DNA of 51,620 nt from positions 1-51,620 of the IMG/VR virus record IMGVR_UViG_3300006754_000027. One strand, given 5' to 3'. Within the stretch, counting starts at the first letter, position 1; each line of letters begins with the position of its first letter. The notes beneath the pieces are model-generated. The model ran no database searches, was not told the origin of the DNA, and was given only the letters and a program-made list of their open reading frames with translations. Below are positions 24,501 to 32,794 of the stretch, piece by piece. The position numbers and the translations under genes are program-made. This stretch comes from a virus.

Positions 24501-25265
24501 ACATGTTTGCGTCCATGTAGCAGTCATAATACGGCAACCTGGGGGGCATTGTGGACAGTCGTAAGCGGTTCCTTGTATTGTGGGGGTCTTTTCCATAACA
24601 CACGCACAAGCCCTCTCAATTCCAGGGCCACCCCCTGGGGGGATACCTCCACCAGAGATAGGATCCCCACCTCCTCCAGGACCACCCCCACCACCACTAT
24701 CACAATTAGCTTTACACGCTGCTAAGGTTGTCCAGGCTCCAGGAGGAGGAGGCAAATCTGAGGATTGAGTTATAGATACACATTTTTTAGTCCAAGGATT
24801 TATTTGTGTACAAATCCAGTATGTAGTCTGTCCACCCCCAGGATCTCCAGGATCAACTGGCCCACCGCAATTAGCTTTACACGCTCCTAAGGTTGTCCAG
24901 GATCCAGGAGGGGGAGGGACACTGGAAGGTCGGGTTATGGATGTACAAATACCCTGTGTACAAAGCCAGTAAGTAATAGTCTCATCATCACCATCGGGAG
25001 GTATAGGAGGCCCAGGAGGAGGATCAGGAGGGTCCCCACAATCTCCACCAAACCCATCAGGATGACCTCCCCCACCAGGCTCAAAACCATCATCATCATC
25101 ATCGTCAACAAACCCAGTTAAACATTGGGCAGGACAATACGGATCTCCCCCGTTATCATCATCATCTATATCACAATCAGGGAAAACGACACAAGAGCAG
25201 CAAGCTTTTATAAGAACTCCACTACATGGCCCAGGCCCACAAATATCTGGAGTGTTGCAACCCAT
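21531..25265 (-). CDS. Cys/Pro/Gly-rich modular tail protein, 1244 aa
   Basis: Two very different halves. Residues 1-560: cysteine-rich modules joined by Pro/Gly linkers, Asp runs and a short collagen-like GPSGPSGPSGP (about 337-347). Six modules (about 99-133, 149-188, 354-389, 404-439, 455-490, 518-553) share the plan W-x-C ... C-I-x-T ... T-x-x-x-C-x3-C, for example the ends LGACKANC and KAMCLGNC. Residues 565-635 are an Asp-rich linker. Residues 640-1244 look like an ordinary structural domain (helical about 640-760, then beta-rich to the end FTYARRT). It lies between a fibre-like gene and the PAAR tip gene, so it is probably a baseplate or host-contact protein. No known family recognised for either half. 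Start ATG directly after the previous stop. Confidence 0.85.
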   Translation of the reverse strand: MGCNTPDICGPGPCSGVLIKACCSCVVFPDCDIDDDDNGGDPYCPAQCLTGFVDDDDDDGFEPGGGGHPDGFGGDCGDPPDPPPGPPIPPDGDDETITYWLCTQGICTSITRPSSVPPPPGSWTTLGACKANCGGPVDPGDPGGGQTTYWICTQINPWTKKCVSITQSSDLPPPPGAWTTLAACKANCDSGGGGGPGGGGDPISGGGIPPGGGPGIERACACVMEKTPTIQGTAYDCPQCPPGCRIMTATWTQTCERVPLTGPPAPPMSYEQLRQQYSNQGPLCFNVNQGDIQKDCKDWTITSNKNPCTDPNGKCVPIKLTWCECRPDVTGPIGHSGPSGPSGPSGPISPGNMAWRCVDSLGIRSCIWTDRFGPKETRFTTKQQCEANCIKTPPPPPPPPGEPAWRCVDTGGVKGCIWTKKFGPGETRYPTRVACEQYCLKGGAGPPTPPPPPPGWKCVEIAGNKDCIKTDKFGAGETWYPTRGLCKKDCIKLPPFTPPGPGPPTPPPPPQPPELGPAWRCVDSGGVKSCIWTSKFGPGETRYPTKAMCLGNCQNGGGGDDFFDGETTDIRDDTGAGGIDGDGNFDKSDIINSVGGDLFDDEGNPLFGGSQALTADNLKPSDPSLDPYSDEYNIRISNDAFRAKLATRTIQKSILDNNELFKDIINQSLNTFLSSKPSASFVPYNGTTLSTFIYQEGIIQNNLSSYTKQLINALNSFNMASLDLTQMMYKALKRSAYTNTYEEYDHSIFKELLESADQLTEPIPILHNQNVPSSNRAVGLDRIRNSRYSMYAKKTANGDMQRRVQAYHMLPSDYNLKVPVYTRSGVTGVRVGDDDSIDVLAWSGVHAKVGEKNDYLTVRKSSGDEVGITLKSRRSKAQAFNLPDLSIIHGYLKRGNKGDLSSDPKYSFNLSVSTSYEDNVELSSGTDLKAAYLVKITPSSIGSIEEEIVNFRQTSAVYVSAWEEGDDDTLFNATVSSYSGPRNIIYIEAGDPWWNHFLKTRTLTATYMDLDIDGFDNYIYPRRVNVDMLLVPVEKIDYNLLQGESELTQYTSEGVIRDVRIMISPLSRVFNTGYISPAKKPDEKGWNSKGDAWATMFSKEFNEATVKQAVLTSEDPTTNQSILGRFFSKIDEIKAAYNIESSPGIDAIPQADLFSFFTVDEVAQYLFSVPPQIRNKLFAGAYNNIKIINILDVEVEKTYISSDRLRSGQTSLESSRYYTKVPNLDSHYFDDKYEGVLFTYARRT
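23606..24206 (-). repeat. Four tandem Cys-rich modules (coding repeat)
   Basis: DNA of the four most alike modules (residues 354-553 of the 1244-aa protein). Each begins (A/G)W(R/K)CV and carries the pattern FG-x-x-ET-x-(Y/F)-x-T then C-x3-C. Spaced about 50 residues, separated by poly-Pro/Gly linkers. Two more distant copies are encoded at about 24701-24971. DNA similarity between copies suggests recent duplication or recombination. Confidence 0.8.
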
Positions 25266-25266
25266 T

Positions 25267-27999
25267 TTAGTAATCTACTTTAGATATATCAATAAAGCTT
25301 TGGGCATATACAGGAGCGGTTCCAGCAAGAAGATCATCATGAGACCCTCCAACAGTTTGAGAGGGGATAAGAGTTTTGGTTCCTGAATTAGCTGTATTAT
25401 TATTGAGAGGAGAGACTGGGTAGCCTGTAACAGTAAATCTAACCGTAGGATAGTAGGCCGCTCCCATTTTAGGAGTAAATCTTAAATTATTAGAAGTGTC
25501 TGCACCAGCCTGAGTTTTTGTTCTCCACTGCTCATTAGCCCACTGGGGTAAACAAACCGAATAAGCTAACCATTGATAAAGATTATTTCCAATAGGAGAT
25601 CTTTGATTAGCAGCATCTGGAGTCCCCTCTTGATCCATAATTTGACCATATTGAATCATGCTCTCTGGAAGTCCTTGTGCAGCAGAATAAATAGTAAAAT
25701 TAGCAAAAGGATCAGGATTAGTTGAATTAGTTCTTATTTCTCCTTTATATATATAAAGACCAGTACCCATAAAAATTTCTCCAGTCGTTCTGTTATAAGA
25801 AGACTGTCCCGCAAAAGGACTACAGTTAACATACTCTACTGAAACATCATAATCAACTACCCAGCTTGGAAAAGTTATAATTATTCTTTTCATAGATGTT
25901 TGGATAAATCCTTCAGCTTCCAGCCCGCCGAGATCCCCAAAACCTGGGAGATATTCTTTATCTAGATCTGCGGTATTAGCCGCATTTACTGTAGATGTTA
26001 CGGCCCCTGGTACATATCTTAAAGGTCTATTTTTAGTCATCCCCTCTAGCCACATCCACCAAGTAGGCTCTGGTGTTGAATTAAATACTTGAGTATCATT
26101 TCCAGCATCCATTACAGGCTCCCATTCGGGGAATAAAGGAATATCTCTAGAAGATCCTAAATTTAAATAACTAGTGGAGCCCATTTCCCAACCTGAATTA
26201 ATTCCTCCAAGCCACTGCTTAAGATCATCTTGTCTGTTTGTATAGAAATATTGTAGGAGAGCTTTTCTTCTATTTAAATTAACATCATCTAAAAATACTT
26301 TAGAATTAATATATGAAGAAAAATCATAACCTAAATAATTAGTAACAGATCTAGTTTGAGACCCCCAAGGATCGGAAGATTGTTTACTTTGATTATTCAT
26401 GGTTAGCATAGTACCCTCTACTCCATAAGCTAATCCCCCCATAACATAATCAGTATAAAGCACCTTACCAGCGTCACCATCATTTCCACCACCAGTAGTT
26501 GACATAGCAGTATAAACTCTTCTTACAGCATCCTTTAATTGATACGCGCCAATAGCAGGGTTGGCAAAAGATAAGGGGGGGTTAGCGGCTGCCACTCCTG
26601 CTCTTTCATTGTAAGTTAATTCTGTAGTGCGTAAGAATGGTCTAATATCAATGATATCTTCAGTAGTTAATGCTGCTTCCCCTTTCTTAACAACAATATA
26701 CGCTAAAGGTAGTGCTGTTTCTCCAATAAACTGAAAATCATCAGTATCTGTTCCTACCGCTAAATGGGCTGCCTGATTAATCATGTCATCGGGACTAGGG
26801 AATGAACCATATACTTTAGTACCAGCCGAATTGGTGATACCATAATTAGAACCCGTGTCTGAATCAAATACATTAGCCACCATTCTTTTAGATCCTGGAA
26901 TTCCAGTTTCATCACACCCTTCAGTTACATCTACTGAGGTAGGAATACCATTACTACTACTAATTTTTCTAAGGCCAATCCCAGCCCCTCTCACCACTCC
27001 TAATATAGGACTAGTAACAGTTTTAGGGTTTAAAGCACCCCCATCTACACAATAATTATCCTCATAATTATTAAGAGTAGTAGAACTAACATCAATGGGC
27101 ATCGCATAAGCAACAAGTAAATCTATTCTTTGATCTGCCGTAGTTATTAATTGCTTATTATTATTATCATCATAATAATAAAAATCATTATCATCCCACG
27201 GGCTAATTTCTATAGTACTTTCAGGAAAATCCACTACTGCTGTACGGAAAGGAGATCTCCACATACGCACAAAACTTAAATGAATATCTTGTAAAGTAGC
27301 AGCAATATAAGTAACACCAAAATCTAATAACGCAGCCGCATTCCCAGGAGTAAGACTCCCCAAACTCTGAAAAGGCCACCTTCTAGAGGATGAAACTCCG
27401 TTGTTATAACGAGGATAATTAGGTTGGGTAGGACTGGTAGTAGTCTCCCAACTTCTTCCTAAACCATCTGGAGATTGGTGAAAAGAATAAACAAACTCTA
27501 ACCCATTAAGATTATAAGCTTTATTTATCCCAACAACTGAGGGATCAGTAAAATCAGACCATACGGTACTGATATCATCACCACTCCAAGCAGTCATTAA
27601 AGCCCCTATAATTTCAGGCTCCGCACCAGGGTTACTTCCCGTATCTCCAGGACCCGTGTATCGGTAAATAAGTTTGGCAAGAGGGTGTGTCACATTATAC
27701 GCATCATTAACTCTACTGTTAAACTTACCCGCATTAACCTGAACAGTTCTCCCCTGTACTAACTTAGGTCTAAGCTGTTTGATATTGGTCATATCTAACT
27801 CACTAGCGTCAGTTAAATAACCTCCTCCTCCTCCATCACTACCATCTCCATCACCAGTATAATCACCCCTTTCTAATTTTTGTTTAAGATGTAGGATATT
27901 CTCCTCTAACTGCTTAACAGGAAGGTTGTCTACCTCATAATAATAAGGATCATTAGCTTTATAATATCTAATAGGTTGGTAAAAACTATACTTACTCAT
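25267..27999 (-). CDS. Large tail/baseplate structural protein, 910 aa
   Basis: Not recognised as a named family. The N-terminus holds YYYEVDNLPVKQLEENI followed by a coiled-coil-like stretch (LHLKQKLERGD) and a Gly/Asp linker; the neighbour at 28002-31451 has a similar DNLP motif. The rest is beta-rich with many aromatic and Asn/Thr residues, including ALPLAYIVVKKGEAALTTEDIIDIRPF (a strand-turn common in phage fibre and baseplate proteins). The C-terminus is TAPVYAQSFIDISKVDY. Probably a wedge-attached fibre or baseplate protein. AGAGG about 12 bases before ATG. Abuts its neighbours by 1-2 bases. Confidence 0.78.
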   Translation of the reverse strand: MSKYSFYQPIRYYKANDPYYYEVDNLPVKQLEENILHLKQKLERGDYTGDGDGSDGGGGGYLTDASELDMTNIKQLRPKLVQGRTVQVNAGKFNSRVNDAYNVTHPLAKLIYRYTGPGDTGSNPGAEPEIIGALMTAWSGDDISTVWSDFTDPSVVGINKAYNLNGLEFVYSFHQSPDGLGRSWETTTSPTQPNYPRYNNGVSSSRRWPFQSLGSLTPGNAAALLDFGVTYIAATLQDIHLSFVRMWRSPFRTAVVDFPESTIEISPWDDNDFYYYDDNNNKQLITTADQRIDLLVAYAMPIDVSSTTLNNYEDNYCVDGGALNPKTVTSPILGVVRGAGIGLRKISSSNGIPTSVDVTEGCDETGIPGSKRMVANVFDSDTGSNYGITNSAGTKVYGSFPSPDDMINQAAHLAVGTDTDDFQFIGETALPLAYIVVKKGEAALTTEDIIDIRPFLRTTELTYNERAGVAAANPPLSFANPAIGAYQLKDAVRRVYTAMSTTGGGNDGDAGKVLYTDYVMGGLAYGVEGTMLTMNNQSKQSSDPWGSQTRSVTNYLGYDFSSYINSKVFLDDVNLNRRKALLQYFYTNRQDDLKQWLGGINSGWEMGSTSYLNLGSSRDIPLFPEWEPVMDAGNDTQVFNSTPEPTWWMWLEGMTKNRPLRYVPGAVTSTVNAANTADLDKEYLPGFGDLGGLEAEGFIQTSMKRIIITFPSWVVDYDVSVEYVNCSPFAGQSSYNRTTGEIFMGTGLYIYKGEIRTNSTNPDPFANFTIYSAAQGLPESMIQYGQIMDQEGTPDAANQRSPIGNNLYQWLAYSVCLPQWANEQWRTKTQAGADTSNNLRFTPKMGAAYYPTVRFTVTGYPVSPLNNNTANSGTKTLIPSQTVGGSHDDLLAGTAPVYAQSFIDISKVDY

Positions 28000-28001
28000 G
28001 T

Positions 28002-31000
28002 TTATAAATTCCTCTCAAGATCGAATAGATTAAGAGAACCTATTCCTTTTCCTTTAGTTGTTCTCCACCATGCTTCCCCTGGATAGTTAGTAGCAGCAGC
28101 ATAATAGTTTACAAATCTCTTCCGGCCAGATGAATTTAGAGTTCCATTCTTAGCATTAGCAAAAAGATTCATACCTGATTCATCTAACCAAATATTATTC
28201 TCGTTCGTATCTAACATTGCGGATGTATAATAAAAAGAAGACGCATCATTCTCTAGTTGCTGGGGAGTAGGCAAAGTGATGATGTGCCCACTAAAAGCTA
28301 AATCATTATAAATAGAACTTACAGTATCAATAAAAGACGCACTACAGTCCCCAGAGGGATTATATCCTTGAGCTATCACCTGATAAGGGGCTCCAATATC
28401 AATACCAGTTGCTATAAAATCAAAGCCCATACTGTAAAATGCTGCGGGAGGTACAGCAGGAGCAAAATAACCCCCAGCATTGTAAGGATACCCTAAGAAC
28501 TTGGCTTTAGGAGTAGGAGATACATATAATCTAAAAGGTCCTACATTTTCAAAATCAGTTTTTCCATAAAACCCTATTTCTCCCTCTTCATCTTTTCCTT
28601 TTCCAAAACTATCTAGTACACTTAATCTCGAAGTAGAGGGGGTACTAGAAGGACATCCCGAAAGAGAAACTTCTGTTCCCGATGCCCATACAGCACTAGG
28701 CCCATAGTAAGAAGCACTTACTTCTTGAGGATGAACCCCATTAACCGAAGCATAAGATACCTTTAATTTAGAACTATCTGCGATATTCCAAATTTTTAAT
28801 AATTCACACTCACTAGCTGAAGCATCATAGTATGCTCCAGAAGTATTAGCCCAATTAACAGGGAAGTTAACATTACGAACTTCCACCTCACTATTATCCA
28901 CTGCTCGTACACACATCCCTCCATACGATACGCTACTTAAATCAGTTAGCGCAATATTAAGCCAGCCCCTTTGAGCGTCCCCAGCCATAGTGGTTACATT
29001 AGTAGGAGCAGCTTGATCATCTAAGTTTAATTTATTTGCCCCAGTCCCATAATAAGCAAAGGGGTTAGGATAAAAATTCATTGAACCTGAAACACAATAA
29101 GCTTCATCTGCACTTCTATTAGTTCCGTAATATAAAGACGTATTAGTATCTGTAGGATAATCCGCATCATAACTGGTCCCAATTAGATCTTCTTTATACT
29201 TATCAGCCCATCTGTCATTAAAATCTCCCATATCTTTCATTACAATTTGAGAGTTCTTATTAGCCACTAAACCTGCTCTAGTAGAATGAACCTGGACTTT
29301 GGTTTGATTATTTGTAGTTGTTAAATTAAACCCACTAACATTAAAGTACCCATCTATTAAATGGGGACCAAACCCTACAACGGATTCATTTTCTGCTAAG
29401 GCACCTACCCCGTATTGAGCAATAGTAGTAGGTCCTGCAACATATACTTTAGATTGATCTCCTGCATATATTCCAGCCAAAACTTGTTGCTGAATGGCGG
29501 GACCAGGGCCTAATATAAAAGTACTATCGTTTTGATGCCCTTCTAACTCTAAAGTACTTTGACTAGTAACCCTAAAGGCAAACCCCTTTAATGCTCTATA
29601 AAAAGATATTTTACCTGCATCATCATTAGCCGCATTATAACTCTGGCTTTTAGAAGCAACCGCTCTCATGTAAGAACCATCATCTACTACCACCGCAGGA
29701 AGAGTTTGCAAGAAGGCACCATGAGTATTGACTGCAAAGTTCTCTTTAAAAGCCAATCTAGTATAAACAGTATCCATATCAACCACAGGAGTTGGTACAA
29801 ATCTCGATTTAGACAGAAGCGCATGCTGTCCATTTCTGTAAAAAGTTGTCTGAGGATAGAAAGGCCCCGCAGTAAGACCAAATGCTATCGCATCTTTATT
29901 ATAATTAAATGTAGAGTTAGCGGATTTTAAGCCAGCTTCTTGGTTGTGATCCGCAGTAATTTGGTAAATATTAAATACAGAATTATCTAACCTAACTCCA
30001 ATATTATTTTGGAAAGCTGATACTCTTTGACCAATATTAACAACAGAATCTTTTGCTCTTATCCCGTCTAAAAGATTAAAAAAGGATTGAAGAACTATGG
30101 TTTGTGATCCGTTATTTTCTGTAATGGAAGCACCCTCCACATCTCTAGAATAAGTTTGTTTTAGTGGTGTTTCTAGATTGGAGTTTATGAGTTCAACACC
30201 AACTTTATTACGATAGAAACAGAAAGGGGCATCAATAGGAAGCCCAGTATCGTCTGCTGTAGTCGCACTTAGAGTAATATTAGAGGAAATGGCTTTTAGT
30301 CCAGGAGTTTCTTGAGGCTCTTTATCACTAAGATTAGCTCCCCCTGTGGTAAGACCGTAATTATGGAAAGCAATAAACCCTCTATTTAATATAATATTTG
30401 AGTTTACAGCTTCTAACCCAGCAACACTACATCTAGCCGCAGTACAATTTTCTAACACTACATTAGAATTATTAATCTCAAAACCTTTTGCAGTTCTTTG
30501 AGTTCCCCCACTTAAAAGACTTGCTTGAGAACCTCCATCTACACAGAAACCTCTAAGATAAACATTACCATTACAATCATTGATATAAACATCAGTAAGA
30601 GCATTAGCATATACCATGCCTATAGCTCTCGTATCGTCATCGGCTACCCCTAAAGCGGTTCTTTGTACTAGTGTAGAGTCTACCTCATTTGTTATGGTTA
30701 AATCAGAGCTTACAGAGTTATCCTCATAAACATCAACATTATACACACTAGCAGTTCCCATAAAGTCCCCAGCGGAGTCCTTAAACTTAGAAGAGATAGT
30801 AATAGTTCTATTAGAGGCAGCAGCATTCTTACTCCACTCAGGGGTAAGAATGAAAGCTCTAGTATAATTACTCCACCAAGCAGCAGCATCAGGGTTATTA
30901 TCCCAAACCGTGGTACTTACACCTAATGCCTCAGAGTCTGTCATCGTAGTACTTAAATCTACGGAGCTAAAAGTAGTAATAGAACTAGAGTTTGTACCTA

Positions 31001-31451
31001 AAGATTCATAAGTAGAAGATGGGGTAGCAGATCCACAGAAGGCTTTAGCAAATCCTCTATTGATGATCTCTAGTCCTGCACCCGAACCCTCAAACTGTAA
31101 ATTATCTAAACGCAAAGAGCCTAACTCACCGCTAGTAGCCACCTCAACAATGATAGGGAAACGAATAGTATTAGGAAGGGCACTTACTACATCTTCTAGA
31201 GACCCAAATACTTTTTTATTATCAATACCACAATCAGAAACCGTAAGCATCATCCCCTGTACAGAGGAGGTGGGGTATCCCGCCATCTCAAACATAAGGT
31301 CATCCCGTTCTTCTAAATCATAGATGGGCAGATTGTCTTGCTCCCAGTTATAGAAAGAACTAGAATCAAATTTATAAACAGGATCAGTCCATGTATTAGC
31401 CAGTTGTGCGGTTCCTGACGCTAAGTATAAATCATTTGGTAGAAAAGGCAT
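28002..31451 (-). CDS. Beta-helix tail spike/fibre-like protein, 1149 aa
   Basis: N-terminus with NWEQDNLPIYDLEERDDLMFEM, the same DNLP-LEE motif as the next gene, likely an attachment element. Residues about 310-570 show repeated strand-turn units (NVVLENCTAARCSVAGLEAV, NSNIILNRGFIAFHNYGL, NVGEL-type rungs such as FNIYQITADHNQEAGLKSAN) typical of right-handed parallel beta-helices, as in tail spikes and pectate lyases. Further strand-rich units follow to about 960. Such proteins bind or cut surface polysaccharides; no catalytic residues can be named. Starts one base after the previous stop. Host range role inferred. Confidence 0.8.
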   Translation of the reverse strand: MPFLPNDLYLASGTAQLANTWTDPVYKFDSSSFYNWEQDNLPIYDLEERDDLMFEMAGYPTSSVQGMMLTVSDCGIDNKKVFGSLEDVVSALPNTIRFPIIVEVATSGELGSLRLDNLQFEGSGAGLEIINRGFAKAFCGSATPSSTYESLGTNSSSITTFSSVDLSTTMTDSEALGVSTTVWDNNPDAAAWWSNYTRAFILTPEWSKNAAASNRTITISSKFKDSAGDFMGTASVYNVDVYEDNSVSSDLTITNEVDSTLVQRTALGVADDDTRAIGMVYANALTDVYINDCNGNVYLRGFCVDGGSQASLLSGGTQRTAKGFEINNSNVVLENCTAARCSVAGLEAVNSNIILNRGFIAFHNYGLTTGGANLSDKEPQETPGLKAISSNITLSATTADDTGLPIDAPFCFYRNKVGVELINSNLETPLKQTYSRDVEGASITENNGSQTIVLQSFFNLLDGIRAKDSVVNIGQRVSAFQNNIGVRLDNSVFNIYQITADHNQEAGLKSANSTFNYNKDAIAFGLTAGPFYPQTTFYRNGQHALLSKSRFVPTPVVDMDTVYTRLAFKENFAVNTHGAFLQTLPAVVVDDGSYMRAVASKSQSYNAANDDAGKISFYRALKGFAFRVTSQSTLELEGHQNDSTFILGPGPAIQQQVLAGIYAGDQSKVYVAGPTTIAQYGVGALAENESVVGFGPHLIDGYFNVSGFNLTTTNNQTKVQVHSTRAGLVANKNSQIVMKDMGDFNDRWADKYKEDLIGTSYDADYPTDTNTSLYYGTNRSADEAYCVSGSMNFYPNPFAYYGTGANKLNLDDQAAPTNVTTMAGDAQRGWLNIALTDLSSVSYGGMCVRAVDNSEVEVRNVNFPVNWANTSGAYYDASASECELLKIWNIADSSKLKVSYASVNGVHPQEVSASYYGPSAVWASGTEVSLSGCPSSTPSTSRLSVLDSFGKGKDEEGEIGFYGKTDFENVGPFRLYVSPTPKAKFLGYPYNAGGYFAPAVPPAAFYSMGFDFIATGIDIGAPYQVIAQGYNPSGDCSASFIDTVSSIYNDLAFSGHIITLPTPQQLENDASSFYYTSAMLDTNENNIWLDESGMNLFANAKNGTLNSSGRKRFVNYYAAATNYPGEAWWRTTKGKGIGSLNLFDLERNL

Positions 31452-31452
31452 T

Positions 31453-32076
31453 TTAAAAATTTAAGGTCCATTTGAAAACTAATGCAAAATCACTAGTTTT
31501 TGAAATATTTGTAAAGGGTCTATACGCTACTAAATTAGAACGATAAGGATCTAACCCAATAGGGTTCTGCATAAAGAGCCCTATTTCGTTTAGTATTTGA
31601 GAATTACAAGTATCTCGGTCTAAGTATATTATATAGGTAACAGAGTTACGGTCTACTCTTTTAATAGAATTATCTGTTAAAAGCCCAAAGAACCAACTAT
31701 CTCCAAAGCTCCCATCAACGGTACTTTTAGCAGTACCATCCCAATCCATTAACTCTTGTACTGTAAGCCCTATCCCAGACTCCGTACCTGAATAGTCTGT
31801 GCCTCCATTAACTTGGCCTAACGCAGACACTAAACTAACTTGATCGACTCCATAAGTAGTTAATACCGTATCTCCCTGCACCCCTAATTGAAAGTATCTG
31901 ATTTGAAAATTTGTTATATCGGTAGCACCTGATCCTGCATAAAGCAACCCTAACCCTACTCCCATGCCAGAGGTGATCGTATTATCTTCATCAAATACTA
32001 AAGCCTCCTCTCCATTAGGGTAGATTTTCCAAATCTCTAAGTGACCCTTAGGGTCAAGTGTTTCTACGTTTTTCAT
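31453..32076 (-). CDS. Tail protein paralogue C, 207 aa
   Basis: One of three tandem related proteins (with 32084-32794 and 32787-34028). Shared N-terminal plan: GHLEIWKIYPNGEEALVFDEDNTITSGMG. Shared end: NEIGLFMQNP, then NLVAYRPFTNISKTSDFALVFKWTLNF. Beta-rich, no membrane or coiled coil. The shared scaffold suggests they arose by duplication and form parts of the same or adjoining baseplate rings. AGGTGATAG about 8 bases before ATG. Function not recognised; structural role inferred from place. Confidence 0.75.
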   Translation of the reverse strand: MKNVETLDPKGHLEIWKIYPNGEEALVFDEDNTITSGMGVGLGLLYAGSGATDITNFQIRYFQLGVQGDTVLTTYGVDQVSLVSALGQVNGGTDYSGTESGIGLTVQELMDWDGTAKSTVDGSFGDSWFFGLLTDNSIKRVDRNSVTYIIYLDRDTCNSQILNEIGLFMQNPIGLDPYRSNLVAYRPFTNISKTSDFALVFKWTLNF

Positions 32077-32083
32077 ATTTCTA

Positions 32084-32794
32084 TCACCTACTTCCTCTGG
32101 GGTCTAACGCTGGATTTCCCCCACCTGTGTACACCCTATCAGGGTAATTAGATACCCCTAAAAACCCTATAGACCAGTGAATTATTATAGAAAACTCTTC
32201 CTCTTTAGAAATAGCATTGAATTTTTTATAAGCAATTAATAAAGGAGAATCCTCATTTAATCCCCTCGGGTTTTTTATATATAATCCTACCTCAGTAATA
32301 TCTTTTCCATTCCCACTCTTCTCATCTAAAACAATCTCCGACTCAAAAGAATCCATATACCATTTAGTTACTCTGGTAGCTTGCAATCTTCCAAAGTAAT
32401 CGTCCGTACCTGAGTAAATGGTAGAAGAGAAAGTAGCACTTGTTAAAAACAACTCAGAATAGTTTCTTCCATAATCTGCTGTTGAAGCAACAAAACACCT
32501 GTACCGTTCAACAACAGGTATTTCAGTATCTTCCCCATACTCTTCCCAATCAAAAGCAGAAGATAGTTTAAAAAATACAGCCGATGCACTATCAGTTATA
32601 TCATAATCCACAGTACTTGTTCCTACTTGAAAGTAGCGCGGAGCATAATCTTTAATAACGTCAGACCCTTTCCCTTCCAAAAGATCCGCTAAAGAAGACC
32701 CTAAACCTGCGGTAATTAAATTTTCTCTATCTAAAACTACCTCTTTAGTTCCGTCTTTAAATATTTTACAAACTGTAATATGACCACTAATCAT
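32084..32794 (-). CDS. Tail protein paralogue B, 236 aa
   Basis: N-terminus GHITVCKIFKDGTKEVVLDRENLITAGLGSSLADLL and end TEVGLYIKNPRGL, LIAYKKFNAISKEEEFSIIIHWSIGF match the two neighbours. A short C-terminal extension (VYTGGGNPALDPRGSR) is unique. The first strand pair ends in N-L-I-x-x-G-x-G as in paralogues A and C. Overlaps the preceding gene by 8 bases. Likely structural baseplate/tail protein; function unknown. Confidence 0.75.
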   Translation of the reverse strand: MISGHITVCKIFKDGTKEVVLDRENLITAGLGSSLADLLEGKGSDVIKDYAPRYFQVGTSTVDYDITDSASAVFFKLSSAFDWEEYGEDTEIPVVERYRCFVASTADYGRNYSELFLTSATFSSTIYSGTDDYFGRLQATRVTKWYMDSFESEIVLDEKSGNGKDITEVGLYIKNPRGLNEDSPLLIAYKKFNAISKEEEFSIIIHWSIGFLGVSNYPDRVYTGGGNPALDPRGSR

